DNA of 64,000 nucleotides. Source: Microglena sp. YARC. Its lineage: Eukaryota; Chlorophyta; Chlorophyceae; Chlamydomonadales; Chlamydomonadaceae. Shown piece by piece: positions 22,191 to 32,986 of the stretch (positions are counted from its first letter, which is position 1; each line of letters begins with the position of its first letter). Position numbers and translations under genes: made by a program. The notes below the pieces were generated by a model. That model saw only the letters and a program-made list of their open reading frames with translations, made no database searches and had not been told where the DNA came from. The stretch covers positions 113,601,813 to 113,665,812 of the forward strand of contig CM039462.1 in assembly GCA_022414725.1 (NCBI GenBank). The letters run 5' to 3'.

Positions 22191-23921
22191 ACCGTATCCC
22201 GTTCCTCGCGGTTTCGCTATGATCATAATCGGCGCACCGTACGGGGACGAGCTCGGAGCGATGAATCCTTGCTGCAACAGGTCGGAGACGTATTCCTCAC
22301 ATAGTAAAGTCTCGGCTGGACTCATGCGACGATTTCTGCGATATGGCGCGTAAGCATTGTCTTGCGTTTTGATGACGTGAGGGATAACTCGATGGTTAGG
22401 AGTTCCCATTGGCAAATTGTTGAAAACTTTGCGGTACTGCCGTAGGAGAGCGCGCAGGTCGTTGGCCGAGATGAGCGTTTTATCGTCGTGGTCCAGTATG
22501 TTGTCGCGGATCCAATTTTCGAAATCCATGCTTGCCACAGGGGGACCAGGTAAAGGCCCGTCGGAAGGCAGTAATTTCGTCATTAATTTCGTCCTTTCAT
22601 CGGCAGTTACGTTAGACGCCGGTAAATCCGCTCGGGATTCGCGAACATTGACCATGACATGGTTAGCGCCAGCCTTTAACAGCTTCGCCGCCTTGCGACC
22701 AGTAATGACTGGGTCAACAGTTGATTTGCCAGAAAGTGCCATAGTGAAGAAGGAATGAGCCGTTTCGTCCCGCTGCCTGTTTACAGGTGTTAAACAGCAG
22801 CCGTACCGTTTGAGCGACAATGTCATGCGATCGTAGACTAGGACGGCCTTTTCGTCGCGCATCCAGTCGGATCCCAGGATTAGGTCTAAGCCTCCGGGAA
22901 GTTTGTCGACGACATGGGCGAACACTTTACCAACATATCGTTGTATGTGTATAGGGAGCGAGACCGTCCCGCGGATTTTGATAATCCCGTCGTTAGCGCA
23001 AGTGAATCCGTCGCGCTCGTTTTCCCAAGAGCGGATGTGCAAACCGAGATCCTCAGCCGTTTGCTTTTCCATAAGACAACCTGTCGCGCCGGAGTCTGCC
23101 AATGTGAGTAATTGCTTCGCTCCTGATCGGGCGTTGAAAAGCATGTCGGGGGCAGCGGCGGAGTTGACTTCGTATACCCGATTCGCTCGCGTCATGAGCA
23201 CGGGGGAAGAATTCGTATTGCGTTGCGCGTGATTGCGACGGATATACTTCGTTGACCGTCTGGCAGCGATTTGTTTTTCGCGAACTTTGGGATCCGATGC
23301 CTCCGACCACCAGTGTTTTTTACGTCGGGTTTCAACCGGACTGGGGATGCCCTCCTCAGGTGCGGGGCCAAAGTATACTGCCTTGGTCACGTCGTTGATC
23401 GCATGCCAATCCTTTTTAATTTGGACGGCCCGTTCGGAGTCGGGGGGGTCATACCATACTTGGATGGCGACTTTATTCGAAGGTGACCCCTTGGGCCGGG
23501 GTTTCATATGGTGATCGCACGATTGATATTCCTTAAATAACTCCATACCTTGGAGGAGACTGGAGACATGTTTATCGTTACTTGCGTTTTTCGGGAGGAT
23601 GAACATACCGGAGGTGTCGAAGGGTGCATCGTTTTTGCATTCCCAATAGTGTTCTAACACCGACACGACGTCTTCCGGAATGGGGTGAGCGTATATGAAC
23701 TCGTTCGCGATGGAGACACGCATGCCAAACTCCGTAGAGAACTTCAGTGGACAAGGGGACGACAAGGCATTAGTAGAAGTTACATCAATAGTTGGGGTTA
23801 AGCCCAAGTTAGAAAACAGTTCTGCCTGAACTTGTAACAAGAGCTCTAGTGGCTCGACTACTACTACGTTATCGTCGCTAATTACACGATCCAGGCTTGT
23901 CAACACCTGACCGGCCGGTCC
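22155..23921 (-). pseudogene. Gypsy pol, N-terminal/protease/RT start, frameshifted
   Basis: Open directly after the gag UAG in the same frame. About 270 residues of uncharacterised spacer lead to the aspartic protease (TLADSGATG, then LILGSDWM), then the start of RT (FIAPSSSPYGAPIMII). Just past KPRGTG the conserved RT frame continues one base over (+1) and this frame hits TGA at 22155. A single inserted base within 22181-22205 explains it. This is inactivation or a sequence error; a programmed site inside the RT fingers would be unprecedented. Confidence 0.85.
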
Positions 23922-23924
23922 CTA
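23922..23924 (-). promoter_or_regulatory. In-frame UAG at the gypsy gag/pol boundary, candidate readthrough site
   Basis: The minus strand reads GAA TAG GGA CCG GCC GGT CAG and remains open in frame into pol. UAG followed by GGA and a nearby GGTCAG resembles known gammaretroviral readthrough sites. The stop lies after the Cys-rich end of gag, before protease. Confidence 0.5.
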
Positions 23925-26554
23925 TTCCCAAATCGGGATGGGACCGTTGCCATCAAGGGCCCAGTCTGGACACGTAGTCACATTGAGGGCTGGCCAGTTA
24001 GGCAAGTCCCGCGTGCGGCAGCGTCCGTCAGCATTCAGCGACCGCACACATGTCCTCATGTAGCGGAAACAGAAGAAGCAGCGAGCACCATTCTGAAGCC
24101 AGATGGTCTGCCCGACGCTGACCGAGTTGTTCATATGCATGGCGTTCTGGGGGTCTTGACCCGAAAAGTCGGGGGTCCGCGGCCCGCTGGGCTGTGAACG
24201 GCCCCGACCCGCACCCTGTCCGTATCCTCCGCGACCACCACGGCCCGCGCCGCGGCTAATAGAGCCTTTTCCGAACGTGCGATCAGCACCTTGCAAACTG
24301 AGGACCTGCGGCCTTGGCGATCCACCCAGCTTGCCGTTGTGCGACGGCTGCGTTGCACTACGTCCTCCACCACCTCGGCCACCGGCCCGGTTGCGACTAC
24401 TGTTTGCCGCCAGCTTGGGGCTCTTGGCTGGGCGAGAGTTCATCTCCCCGCCGTCGTCGGTGGCTACTCCCTGCGAAGAAAAAGAATCAGGGTCAGAATC
24501 GGAGGGGGGTGAGTTGGTAAACTGGACGCGATTGAAGGCAAGGTCCTTACCCGGGTATTTAGTATCCGCGGGGCGCTTGAACGGGTACCTCGACTTCCGG
24601 TTAGCGTAACCTCCCCTCTGATGGCGATCGTGCTTGTCCGTCAAGGACTTGCCACGAGCGGCGACAACTTTCCTCGCCTCGTCCAACTGCAGATAGCGGA
24701 ACAAGTCCTCCATCGTTTCGAACATAGTACCAGACTCGCGCCGAGCGTGGGCACCGGCGCGGAGTTCATCGGAGAGCCCCGTGCGAAACAAGTTTAACTT
24801 TTCGCGATCGGTGAGATCGGGGACTTTGCGAAATTCCGACTTGATGGAGTGGTAATAATTCTGCAAGGATCGAGCATCTTGGCGGAAGCCACCTTCGTGT
24901 AGTTTGGTGAGAGCGACGTGTGATTCCGTTAATAGCTCGGGCAGGAGGAGCGACTCCGCCCATGCGACGATTCCCATGAAATCTAACCCTCCCAACTCAT
25001 CGCTAGACCATGCCTCGTCGTAAGTGATGCGGAGTTGGCCAGTGAATGCGCCCGACAGATGTGGAACAATGCGCTCGAACCAAGGTAACCCCGAACCAAG
25101 GTAACAGTCAGCGAACTGGAGCTCCAAGATCGTGGCCACATTATATACCCATCGGCGCAACTGAGCCCTAGAGCATTTGTCCGACAGTTTGTGTTCAATG
25201 AGACGCAGCTCCTTTCGCATTTCAGTTACTCGTTTTGCGAACCCATTGTCATGATCAGAGGGACGAGTGGCGCGGTTGGAGGAAGGAGGGGTGATCGGCG
25301 GGAGCGGACCGGGCTCACCTGGCGGGCCTTCTGGGGCCAGGTGCGTGCCTTTGCGCTCCTGTCGTGTCGGAGAAGGGGTGTCAGCGGGCAGCGTAGCTGC
25401 GCGCTTTGCACGAGATCGAACAGCGGCCGGGGAAGCCACCTGAGGTACTGCGGGCGTCGTTGGGGGCTCGGGATTAGCAGCCCGAGGAACGCGATTAGGG
25501 GTCGGGTCGCCCGGTGGAACCTGGAGGGGCGAACCTGGGGAATCGGCTAAGTCGTGGTCCGATGACGAGTAGTCGGAGACCGACAAGGGGCCGTCGGGTG
25601 GTAAGGGCGCGGCCGTGGACGCTGTCGGCGGGGGTGGGGTAGCGCCCCCCCGCGGGATTGAACCTCGTTGCATTTTGCCAGTAAGGCCACCTGAAGGGGC
25701 ATAAACGTCGGGGAGGCGAAAGGGTTCGGGATCAAACGCCGGGGCTACCTGAGCGACAGCTAGTGTATCAAACAACCCTGAATTTCCCGCAACCCGCACC
25801 TGCCTGTCAGGTGCACAAGGCAAAGTCTCGTCCATCCTCTCGTCGTTGGCTTCCACTGCAGGGTAGTGGGCCTTAAGCTTAGTGCCCTTGAGGGCGGCGT
25901 CCTTGTCCGCGATGTCCTTGATGTTCAAAGGCATCATTTCCATCCACCTCTGCTTGCGCATCTTGGACGCCGTGTACAAACGGGTCATACTGTCGCGGAG
26001 GTCATCCACCGCTTGCAGCGCAGCGACGATGTCCTCCGGATCGCATTCAAGGAGCAGGCTGTCTGCGTAAGAGTTCATATGCACCGCCAACTTGGCGTCG
26101 GCATATGGCGCCACAGGGTGATCAGCGGAGTGGTAATAGATAAGACCATCCGAATTCGTAGCCTTGGCATACGTGGGCGACGCCTTGATCTCGCGACCGC
26201 GCAGAAATGCCTGCTTGCGCGCAGCGATGGCCTCCTGAGCGGCGGTGTCGTCCTCACAAGCGGCCTGAGGAAGCGCATGCTTGCGCCCCACGGTCCTGCC
26301 GTTCCCACACCCCACATTGCGGGCGCCGCTGGAAGAACCGCCAGGGTCTTCAGTGTCCATCGGCACCGTCTCGTTGCGCGCCACAGTAGCTCGGTCCGCC
26401 GCGATCATGGCCAGGACATCAGCCATGGTGATGGCGGCGGGAGATGCAGCCGCGGGAGAAGCCACAGGGCGTTTACCATAGGCGATGTTCTCGCGAGTCA
26501 GCTGCGCACTGACCTCAGTCAAGCGAGCGTTCTCAGCGAGAGCGGGGGCGAGCG
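23922..26554 (-). CDS. Gypsy gag, exon 2 (capsid and nucleocapsid part)
   Basis: About 870 codons. It includes a Pro-rich middle (residues about 290-420) and a retrotransposon gag domain (WAESLLLPELL, LQNYYHSIKSEF, KLNLFRTGLSDELRAGA). An Arg/Gly-rich nucleic-acid binding tail with many GRGG motifs follows. Close to the C-terminus is a Cys cluster, CFFCFRYMRTC. No ATG fits well as a start: the frame runs upstream to a splice-acceptor-like ATGCAG at 26560-26555 and joins in frame with exon 1 when 26555-26742 is removed. Ends at the UAG at 23922. Confidence 0.8.
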
Positions 26555-26742
26555 CTGCATGGGGGGAAATCGTGGCGAGTTAGACAATGACGTCGGTAGG
26601 TTGGGAAACAGTGTGCGATTCACGGGCAAAACATTGGGATGTGGAACCAACCGGGAAGGGGAGTCCTCAATATGATCAAATAGATTGCAAACCGAGAAAG
26701 GCAGGTTTGTTCGATAAGCGTCAGGCGTCAAATTATGCTCAC
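26555..26742 (-). other. Apparent spliceosomal intron in gypsy gag, 188 nt
   Basis: Donor CAG|GTGAGC (26745-26737); branch-point-like TCTAAC about 27 nt before the acceptor; pyrimidine tract TTTCCCCCC; acceptor ATGCAG|CG. Its length (188, not a multiple of 3) is exactly what restores the frame between the two gag ORFs: the joined reading is DLAQSQ-A-ALAPALAENARL. Unspliced RNA would give a gag truncated at a TGA at 26519. Confidence 0.65.
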
Positions 26743-27511
26743 CTGCTTGGGATTGCGCAAGGTCGCCCCGCGCAGCCCTGAGCTCGGACTCTTTAGTCGC
26801 AAGCTCGACGTTCACAACATCCAATGAGGACCTGGCGATCGCCGCGGCCTCAGCGGAATCGGCTTGGAGGGCGGACAACGCCTTGCGACACTTGTTCAGA
26901 TCCTTCCCGAGGAAGTAGTGGCTGTTAAGCAGCTCTTGCCTCTCGGCAGGATTGCCATTGGCCAATGCGACATCAGTAGCAGCGCCGGAGGCGGCGAGGC
27001 GTTGCACGAGGTCAGCGACTTCGGCCTCCTTGGCGGATATCCTCGCCATAAACTGCTCGGTAAGGACCGAGTTGGCGCTGGTGACCTGGTCAAGCTGCGC
27101 GCGTAGTTGGCGAATTTGATCCACCGCGATCAGGTGGTTACCCATATGCTGGTGCCGCCTGCGGTCCGCGTCCGCCTCATAGCGGGCGCTGAGATCCTCC
27201 AGGCAAGGCTGAGCCAGCGGCGTCGTCGTTGGCGTCGTCGTCGGGGCCATGCCCGCGCGCGGAGGCGGGGCAGCGGGCGGGGCACCCGAGGGTGCCGCAA
27301 GACCATTGAGGCCGTCAACCAGCGGTTGCAGCGTACCCACTGAGACAGAGGGCCGCGCGTCAGCAGATGCGGACTCATCCAGCGTCGCACCGAGCTCAGT
27401 GTCGGGCTCTGTGTCAGAAGACGCCACCCCTTCAGGATGGGTGTCGACAACTGAATTCGTAGGCTGTTCAGCCGCGTCGTCGGATACCTTGGTGGATTTG
27501 TGGGAAGCCAT
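26743..27511 (-). CDS. Gypsy gag, exon 1 (N-terminal coiled-coil part)
   Basis: Starts at ATG 27511 (MASHKSTKVSDD) and encodes 256 codons plus one base up to the splice donor. The region is acidic and Pro/Ala-rich followed by a probable coiled coil (IRQLRAQLDQV, AEVADLVQRL, ATKESELRAARGDL). A CTTGTGCAG directly before the ATG could be a second 3' splice site in the leader. With exon 2 the spliced gag is 1128 to 1133 residues. Confidence 0.7.
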
Positions 27512-28272
27512 TCTGCACAAGCAACAGAACAAGTCAGTAAGCTGGACAGGAATGAGTGGTGGGCGAGAGAGGGAGAATTACTCGCAACTGCAAGAGGCCC
27601 AAATTCACCTGTCACAGGGACTAGTAAATTTTGCGAGCGTAACGAGCTGATAACACCTCAAGCGTAACTGTATATGACGCGTTCGTCCAGAATACGATGA
27701 GGGATAAAAGCACTGCAAAGGCACGAATCACAGGGAAACCAGGCAGGACAACGACGAACCGAAATGCGCGACAGGCTGAGCAAACGCGCAGGCAGAAAGC
27801 AACAGGGATGATGAAGCAAGCAGGGAGAGTCGCAGGACAGGCTCGTGAAGTACGCTAATTAAAGCAAGTACGGCCTAGGTGGCCAATGGAGCCACTGCTG
27901 CTCAATTGATCAAACCCCGCTCAAGATGCTCGGGACAGGAGCTTTAGAAGCTATGACCAAAAGGACAGGACGTGAATGCACGAATCGAGAGCGCAGGCCA
28001 TACAGGGTTCGGCAGGCTAGCAAAAGATGCCCATGCAAGACAGGTCGCAGGCGGCCTAAGGCGTGTCGAGCCTGACAGGACAGTTAACTGTGAGAGCCTA
28101 ACAGGCGCTCCGTGCACTCGAATCCTACAGGTAAGAGCAGGAACAGCGAGCCGAAAATGCCAGAAAGTCGACAGGATGTCCTGGCGGGTGCGATTAATTC
28201 GGAGAAAAATCCGTATGCGCGCGTATGTATATGCGTGAGGTCCCTAAGGAACGAAACCAGCTCCGCTACCAG
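27512..28272 (-). other. Gypsy 5' leader
   Basis: About 760 nt of non-coding leader. It probably holds packaging signals; a 3' splice-site-like motif at its end hints at a leader intron, but no donor can be fixed. Confidence 0.55.
28253..28271 (-). promoter_or_regulatory. Gypsy primer-binding site
   Basis: On the minus strand, directly after the 5' LTR end (GTTACA) and one C, comes TGGTAGCGGAGCTGGTTTC. It begins with the TGG complementary to a tRNA CCA end and resembles the initiator-Met site TGGTATCAGAGC (9 of 12), so another tRNA or an algal variant is likely. Confidence 0.6.
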
Positions 28273-28617
28273 TGTAACAGCTCAGGATGCGCTCAGCAGC
28301 CTGGGGGGTTAAGCTAGTGGAACAGTCTACGTGATGTATGTTTATGTGTAGTCGGTATGCGTAAGCTAGCAGAACAGTAGGGTGTTACCTATGTAGGGGA
28401 TGTAGAGTTGATCGGGAAGAACGTCTTCGTGAAGGAGTAGAAGGGTTCGTCCCGAGTAGCTCGTGTCTATGTACGCAACGGGTGCGTTGTAAGAGATGAG
28501 GCAGTACATGGGTATGGTACTGTATCATGTGCGTTCGTCACGTGGCTTACGGGTAAGGTGTTCCCGTATGCCTTGCTGGAAGGCCAGAGTACCCGTGAAG
28601 GGTTATGTACCGTTACA
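28273..28617 (-). repeat. 5' LTR of the gypsy element
   Basis: 345 bp copy of 18793-19137; followed on the + strand by the CCTAG target duplicate. Confidence 0.95.
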
Positions 28618-28744
28618 CCTAGAACAACCATGCAACGATGCATTAACAGAGAGTTGATGTGTACGTTGTTCAGTTGTAGGCAGGTGCCAGTCAAGCAAAT
28701 TACGATCAAGAATGATCTTCTCGGGTCCAAAGGAAGTTCTATTC

Positions 28745-28866
28745 ATGGCGGGTGTGTATGGGCACCTAAGCCCGGCCCGTAGGGTGTATGGGCCCCTGAG
28801 CCCGGCCGATAGGGTGTATAGGCCCCTGAGCCGGCCGATAGGGTGTATGGGCCCCTGAGCCGGCGG
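28745..28866 (+). repeat. Short block of the 30 bp minisatellite
   Basis: About four degenerate units (TAGGGTGTATGGGCCCCTGAG CCGG type) lie just left of the inverted LRR copy. The same family forms the large array on its right. Confidence 0.75.
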
Positions 28867-28867
28867 A

Positions 28868-29287
28868 TAAGATGGTGCTATGAACTGGTGGATGTGTCAG
28901 CTTTAGCTTCGTGCTTCAGTCTGCTTACATACTATCAACCTTTCCGAGTGCCACTCAGTGGTGGATGTGTCAGCTTTGGCTTCTTGCTCCAGTCTACAGA
29001 ATGTCAACCTGTCTAAATGTGTCACACTGATGGATGTGTCGGCTTTGGGCGGTTGCTCCAACCTGCGTACGATCAACCTCTCCAACTGCAACCTAGTGGT
29101 GGATGTGTCAGCTTTGGGCTCCTGCTCCAATCTGCTTACAGTCAACTTATCTCAGTGCACGTCACATACGGAAGTGTCAGCTTTGGGCTCTTGCTCCAAT
29201 CTGCATACTGTCGACCTATCTATGTGCTCCTCACTTACAGACGGACGTGTCAGCTTTGGGCTCATGCTCTAAGCTGCATACTATCGA
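28868..29287 (+). pseudogene. Inverted partial copy of the LRR gene
   Basis: Encodes about five LRR units (DVSALASCSSLQNVNLSKC, DVSALGGCSNLRTINLSNC, EVSALGSCSNLHTVDLS) in one + strand frame. It is the near-identical reverse complement of 30955-31375 in the minus-strand LRR locus. It has no start codon or promoter of its own, and abuts the 30 bp array. Confidence 0.75.
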
Positions 29288-30010
29288 CCGCGGCTGATAG
29301 GGTGTATGGGCACCTGAGCCCGGCCGGTAGGGTGTATGGGTACCTGAGCCCGGCCGGTAGGGTGTATGGGCACCTAAGCCCGGCCGGTAGGGTGCATGGG
29401 CACCTGAGCCCGGCCAGTAGGGTGTATGGGCACCTGAGCCCAGCCGGTAGGGTGTATGGGCACCTGAGCCCGGCCGGTAGGGTGTATGGGCACCTGAGCT
29501 CCCCCGGTACGGTGTATGGGCACCTGAGCCGGCCGGTAGGGTGTATGGGCACCCAAGCCAGGCCGGTAGGGTGTATGGGCAACTGAGCCCGGCCAGTAGG
29601 GTGTATGGGCACCTGAGCCGGCCGGTAGGGTGTAATAAGGGCACCTGAACCAGCAAGGGGTGTATGGGCACCTGAGTAGGCCGGTAGGGTGTAAGGGCAC
29701 CTGAGCCGGCCGGTAGGGTGTATGGGCACCTGAGCCCGGCCGGTAGGGTGTATGGGTACCTGAGCCCAGCCGGTAGGGTGCATGGGCACCTGAGCCCGGC
29801 CAGTAGGGTGTATAGGCACCTGAGCCCAGCCGGTAGGGTGTATGGGCACCCAAGCCCAGCCGGTAGGGTGTATGGGCACCTGAGCTCCCCCGGTACGGTG
29901 TGTGGGCACCTGAGCCGGCCGGTAGGGTGTAAGGGCACCCAAGCCAGGCCGGTAGGGTGTATGGGCACCTGAGCCCGGCCAGTAGGGTGTATGGGCACCT
30001 GAGCTTTTTT
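29288..30010 (+). repeat. 30 bp minisatellite array
   Basis: About 24 copies of GGTAGGGTGTATGGGCACCT plus GAGCCCGGCC. Because 30 is a multiple of 3, long frames appear on both strands (Pro/Tyr/Thr-rich on the minus strand); these are by-products. Confidence 0.9.
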
Positions 30011-30650
30011 CAAAGGAGGGGGGAGTGTACCAGGATAGCCTGCAGCTAGTCTATCTTGACGTCTTGAGTATGCCTTTTCGATATGCCCATTAGTCTAGCG
30101 TTCCGCTTCTTGGACCACAAGTTGATAGAGATCTTTGAGAGGATCACTATACACCCTCTTTTCACCCCCTGATTTTGCTGAAGGAGATATGGGCCGTTTG
30201 GGGGGTTGGGTTGGGTGGGGTTGGGTTGGGTGGGAGTGACTGAGGGGGGTAAGGCAGAGTACAAAAACTTCCTTCATAGGATAGGTCTTCGAACAAAACT
30301 TCCTAATTGCCCCCTGATGCACACTCTCAGAATTTGAAACCTAAATTCTGTATGTATGCGCAACGGTTCTAGGCGCATCTACATATGGCTATGAGGTTTC
30401 CAGTATTCATGCTGAGCTGCTACGACAGCTAGGGTCAACATGTGGGATCTCCAAAAACTATCGAATTATCATCCTCATCCTCTGTCACTCCTTCACTCGT
30501 CATTCTCATCCACATCCGAATCCTAATCTTCTTCCTCATCCTCATTTTCATCCTCATCTGTATATACGCATATATTCCTCATCATCAGCAATCTGATTGC
30601 AGCATGATCCGAATTCCGGCAACCACGAGCTAGGCGCATGACGACAAGTC
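30011..30650. other. Spacer with dispersed block and pyrimidine-rich repeats
   Basis: 30030-30115 repeats the block at 18605-18700. 30190-30240 is a GGGTTGGGTT-rich stretch. 30465-30580 consists of CATCCTCATC-type repeats, duplicated at 30728-30830, where they encode the acidic tail of the LRR protein on the minus strand. Confidence 0.6.
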
Positions 30651-32068
30651 AACAGTGTGCAGGTAGGAGCATGAGACCAAAGCTGACACACCCGTTAATG
30701 AGGTGCAGATCATTCGCATCCACAATCTAATACGCATCTTCTTCCTCATCCTCATTTTCATCCCCATCTGTATCTTCATCCTCATCGGAACATACATACT
30801 CCCCATCTCCATCTTCTTCGTCGACAATCAGATTGCAGCATGGGCCAAATTCTGGCAAAACGACAAGCAAGGCACATGAAGACAGGTTAATAGTGTGCAG
30901 GCTGGAGCACGCCTTCAAAGCTGACACATCCACCAGTAAGTTGCAATCTGAGAGGTCGATAGTATGCAGCTTAGAGCATGAGCCCAAAGATGACACGTCC
31001 GTCCGTAAGTGAGGAGCACATAGATAAGTCGACAGTATGCAGATTGGAGCAAGAGCCCAAAGCTGACACTTCCGTAAGTGACGTGCACTGAGATAAGTTG
31101 ACTGTAAGCAGATTGGAGCAGGAGCCCAAAGCTGACACATCCACCACTAGGTTGCAGTTGGAGAGGTTGATCGTACGCAGGTTGGAGCAACCGCCCAAAG
31201 CCGACACATCCATCAGTGTGACACATTTAGACAGGTTGACATTCTGTAGACTGGAGCAAGAAGCCAAAGCTGACACATCCACCACTGAGTGGCACTCGGA
31301 AAGGTTGATAGTATGTAAGCAGACTGAAGCACGAAGCTAAAGCTGACACATCCACCAGTTGATAGCACCATCTTATTAGGTTGATAGTAAGCAGACTGGA
31401 GCAAGAAGCCAAAGCTGACACATCCACCAGTGAGGGACACTCGGAAAGGTTGATAGTAAGCAGACTCGAGCAAGAAGCTAAAGCTGACACATCCACCAGT
31501 TGATAGCACCATCTTAGGTTGATAGTAAGCAGACTAGAGCAAGAAGCCAAAGCTGACACATCCACCAGATAGAAGCACCTACTGAGGTTGATAGTATGCA
31601 GACTGGAGCAAGAAGCCAAAGCTGACATATCCTCCACTAGGCACCAACTGACGTTGAAAGTATGCAGACTGGAGCAAGAAGCCAAAGCTGACACATCCTC
31701 CAGTTCGTCGCACCCAGGCAGGTTGACAGTATGCAGACTGGGGCAAGAGCCCAAAGCTGACACATCCTTCACTAAGGGGCAGTTGGAGAGATTGATGGTA
31801 TGCAGGTTGGAGCAACTGCCCAAATTTGCTTTAAAGCTGACACGTCCACCAGATTGCCGCACCAAGACAGGTTGATGGTATGCAGATTAGGGAAGAATTT
31901 AAGGCATTTCAAATCCTCAAAAGAGCCTTCCAGTAATTCAAGAGACTCCACTGAGGTTGGCAGTCCATCAAACCGCCAATCAAGTAGGAAGGCATCTGGT
32001 GCACCATGAACGACCACACACTTCAGTTGTGGACACCGCACAAAGGGCTTGGATAGGTTAGTCCCAAC
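30650..32068 (-). pseudogene. Leucine-rich-repeat protein gene, frame-disrupted
   Basis: Starts after a splice-acceptor-like CCATAG at 32069 with LKCVVVHGAPDAFLLDWRF, followed by about 14 LRR units of 23-24 residues (consensus VDVSALASCSSLLTINLS.C..L), probably solvent-exposed protein-binding repeats. An acidic tail (DEEDGDGEY and repeated DEDED) ends the open part at 30727; a further LRR piece lies at 30650-30720. The frame changes at about 31835 (a 10-nt insertion relative to the repeat) and again at about 31300-31390 (extra TATG and CTTATTA). Either this is a pseudogene, or it is assembled wrongly, or it switches frame through unequal exchange. Cellular role unknown. Confidence 0.6.
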
Positions 32069-32845
32069 CTATGGTAGAGGAGGGAAGTAATGTTGATTTT
32101 TATTTTCTGTTACAGGGGGAAAGTAGGAAAGGGAACATCAGGTAGCTTAGTTGATAGCCACAGCGGGTCTTACATATGGACAGGACTTAGTACTTGACAA
32201 GTAAGATTCCCCACCCGACATATGAAAGGGCACCTCCGGTGAAACTTAGCCTTCTGCATCCGAACTATGAAAGGGAACATCCAGTGAAACTTTGCCCTGT
32301 GGAACGGAGGACATACAAAGGAACAAAAAGAAACAAAAGATATAAAGTGCAACAAGACTGCAGACATAAGCAATGACGATGATGGTGTTGGAGTAGTGTT
32401 GTGTGAGCGTGTGTGTGTGCGTCTGTAGAGCTGAGATGAACGGGAAAGAAACCAAGCAACACGAGGAAGCAGAGAATCTGTAGATACAGATGCAAAGTAG
32501 ATAAGCACGTACGTAGAGCAGCTGCCGTGCCTGGATTCGATCACAAGCACACATATCCCAACGATAACTATACAGATGAAGTGGAAGTGAGATCATCTAT
32601 CTATCCTAGGAGAAGCCTCAGCCTATCTGAGTAACCAGGCCCTCCTAATAGGGTCCGTGCACAAACAGCAGTGCTGCAAGAGACATGTTGCTTACATCCA
32701 GGATACAAGTCCTATACAGCGTCACAAGCGACGCGGAAAATTGGCGGAGTGTGTTGGTAACGGAGCAACAGAGGTGGCAACGGAAATGGAGCTGGCAAAA
32801 GCCAGTTAGTTTTGAGACAGTTGGCTGACGTGCCAGGCTTCAATT
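32069..32845. other. Region upstream of the LRR locus
   Basis: Two diverged copies of GAACTATGAAAGGGAACATC ...GTGAAACTT (about 32215-32300) and a short GT repeat near 32405. Could hold the LRR promoter or 5' exons on the minus strand; nothing firm. Confidence 0.35.
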
Positions 32846-32847
32846 TT

Positions 32848-32986
32848 CCGGTCGGTCGGTCGGTCGGTCGGTCGGTCGGTCGGTCGGTCGGTCGGTCGGT
32901 CGGTCGGTCGGTCGGTCGGTCGGTCGGTCGGTCGGTTTTCGGTCGGTCGGTCGTCGGTCGGTCGGTCGTCGGTCGGTCGGTCGGTA
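32848..32986. repeat. (GGTC)n tetranucleotide microsatellite
   Basis: About 90 bp of pure CGGT/GGTC repeat followed by interrupted copies (TTTTCGGTC, CGTCGGTC). Frames of PTDR and GRSV repeats on the two strands are artefacts. Confidence 0.95.

Larger units (their letters stand above)
18793..28617 (-). mobile_element. Ty3/gypsy chromovirus with chromodomain
   Basis: 9.8 kb element on the minus strand. LTRs at 28273-28617 (5') and 18793-19137 (3'), 345 bp each, about four differences by eye; target-site duplication CCTAG on both sides (18788-18792 and 28618-28622). Order: primer site, gag (with an apparent intron), UAG, protease, RT-RNase H, integrase with a C-terminal chromodomain. This order and the chromodomain define chromoviruses. 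A +1 frameshift in RT near 22190 breaks this copy. The insertion is recent but slightly older than the copia one by LTR divergence. Confidence 0.95.

Noticed and set aside
29231..30013. 260-codon Pro/Tyr/Thr-rich minus-strand ORF
   Set aside because: Product of a 30 bp tandem repeat, with parallel ORFs in other frames.
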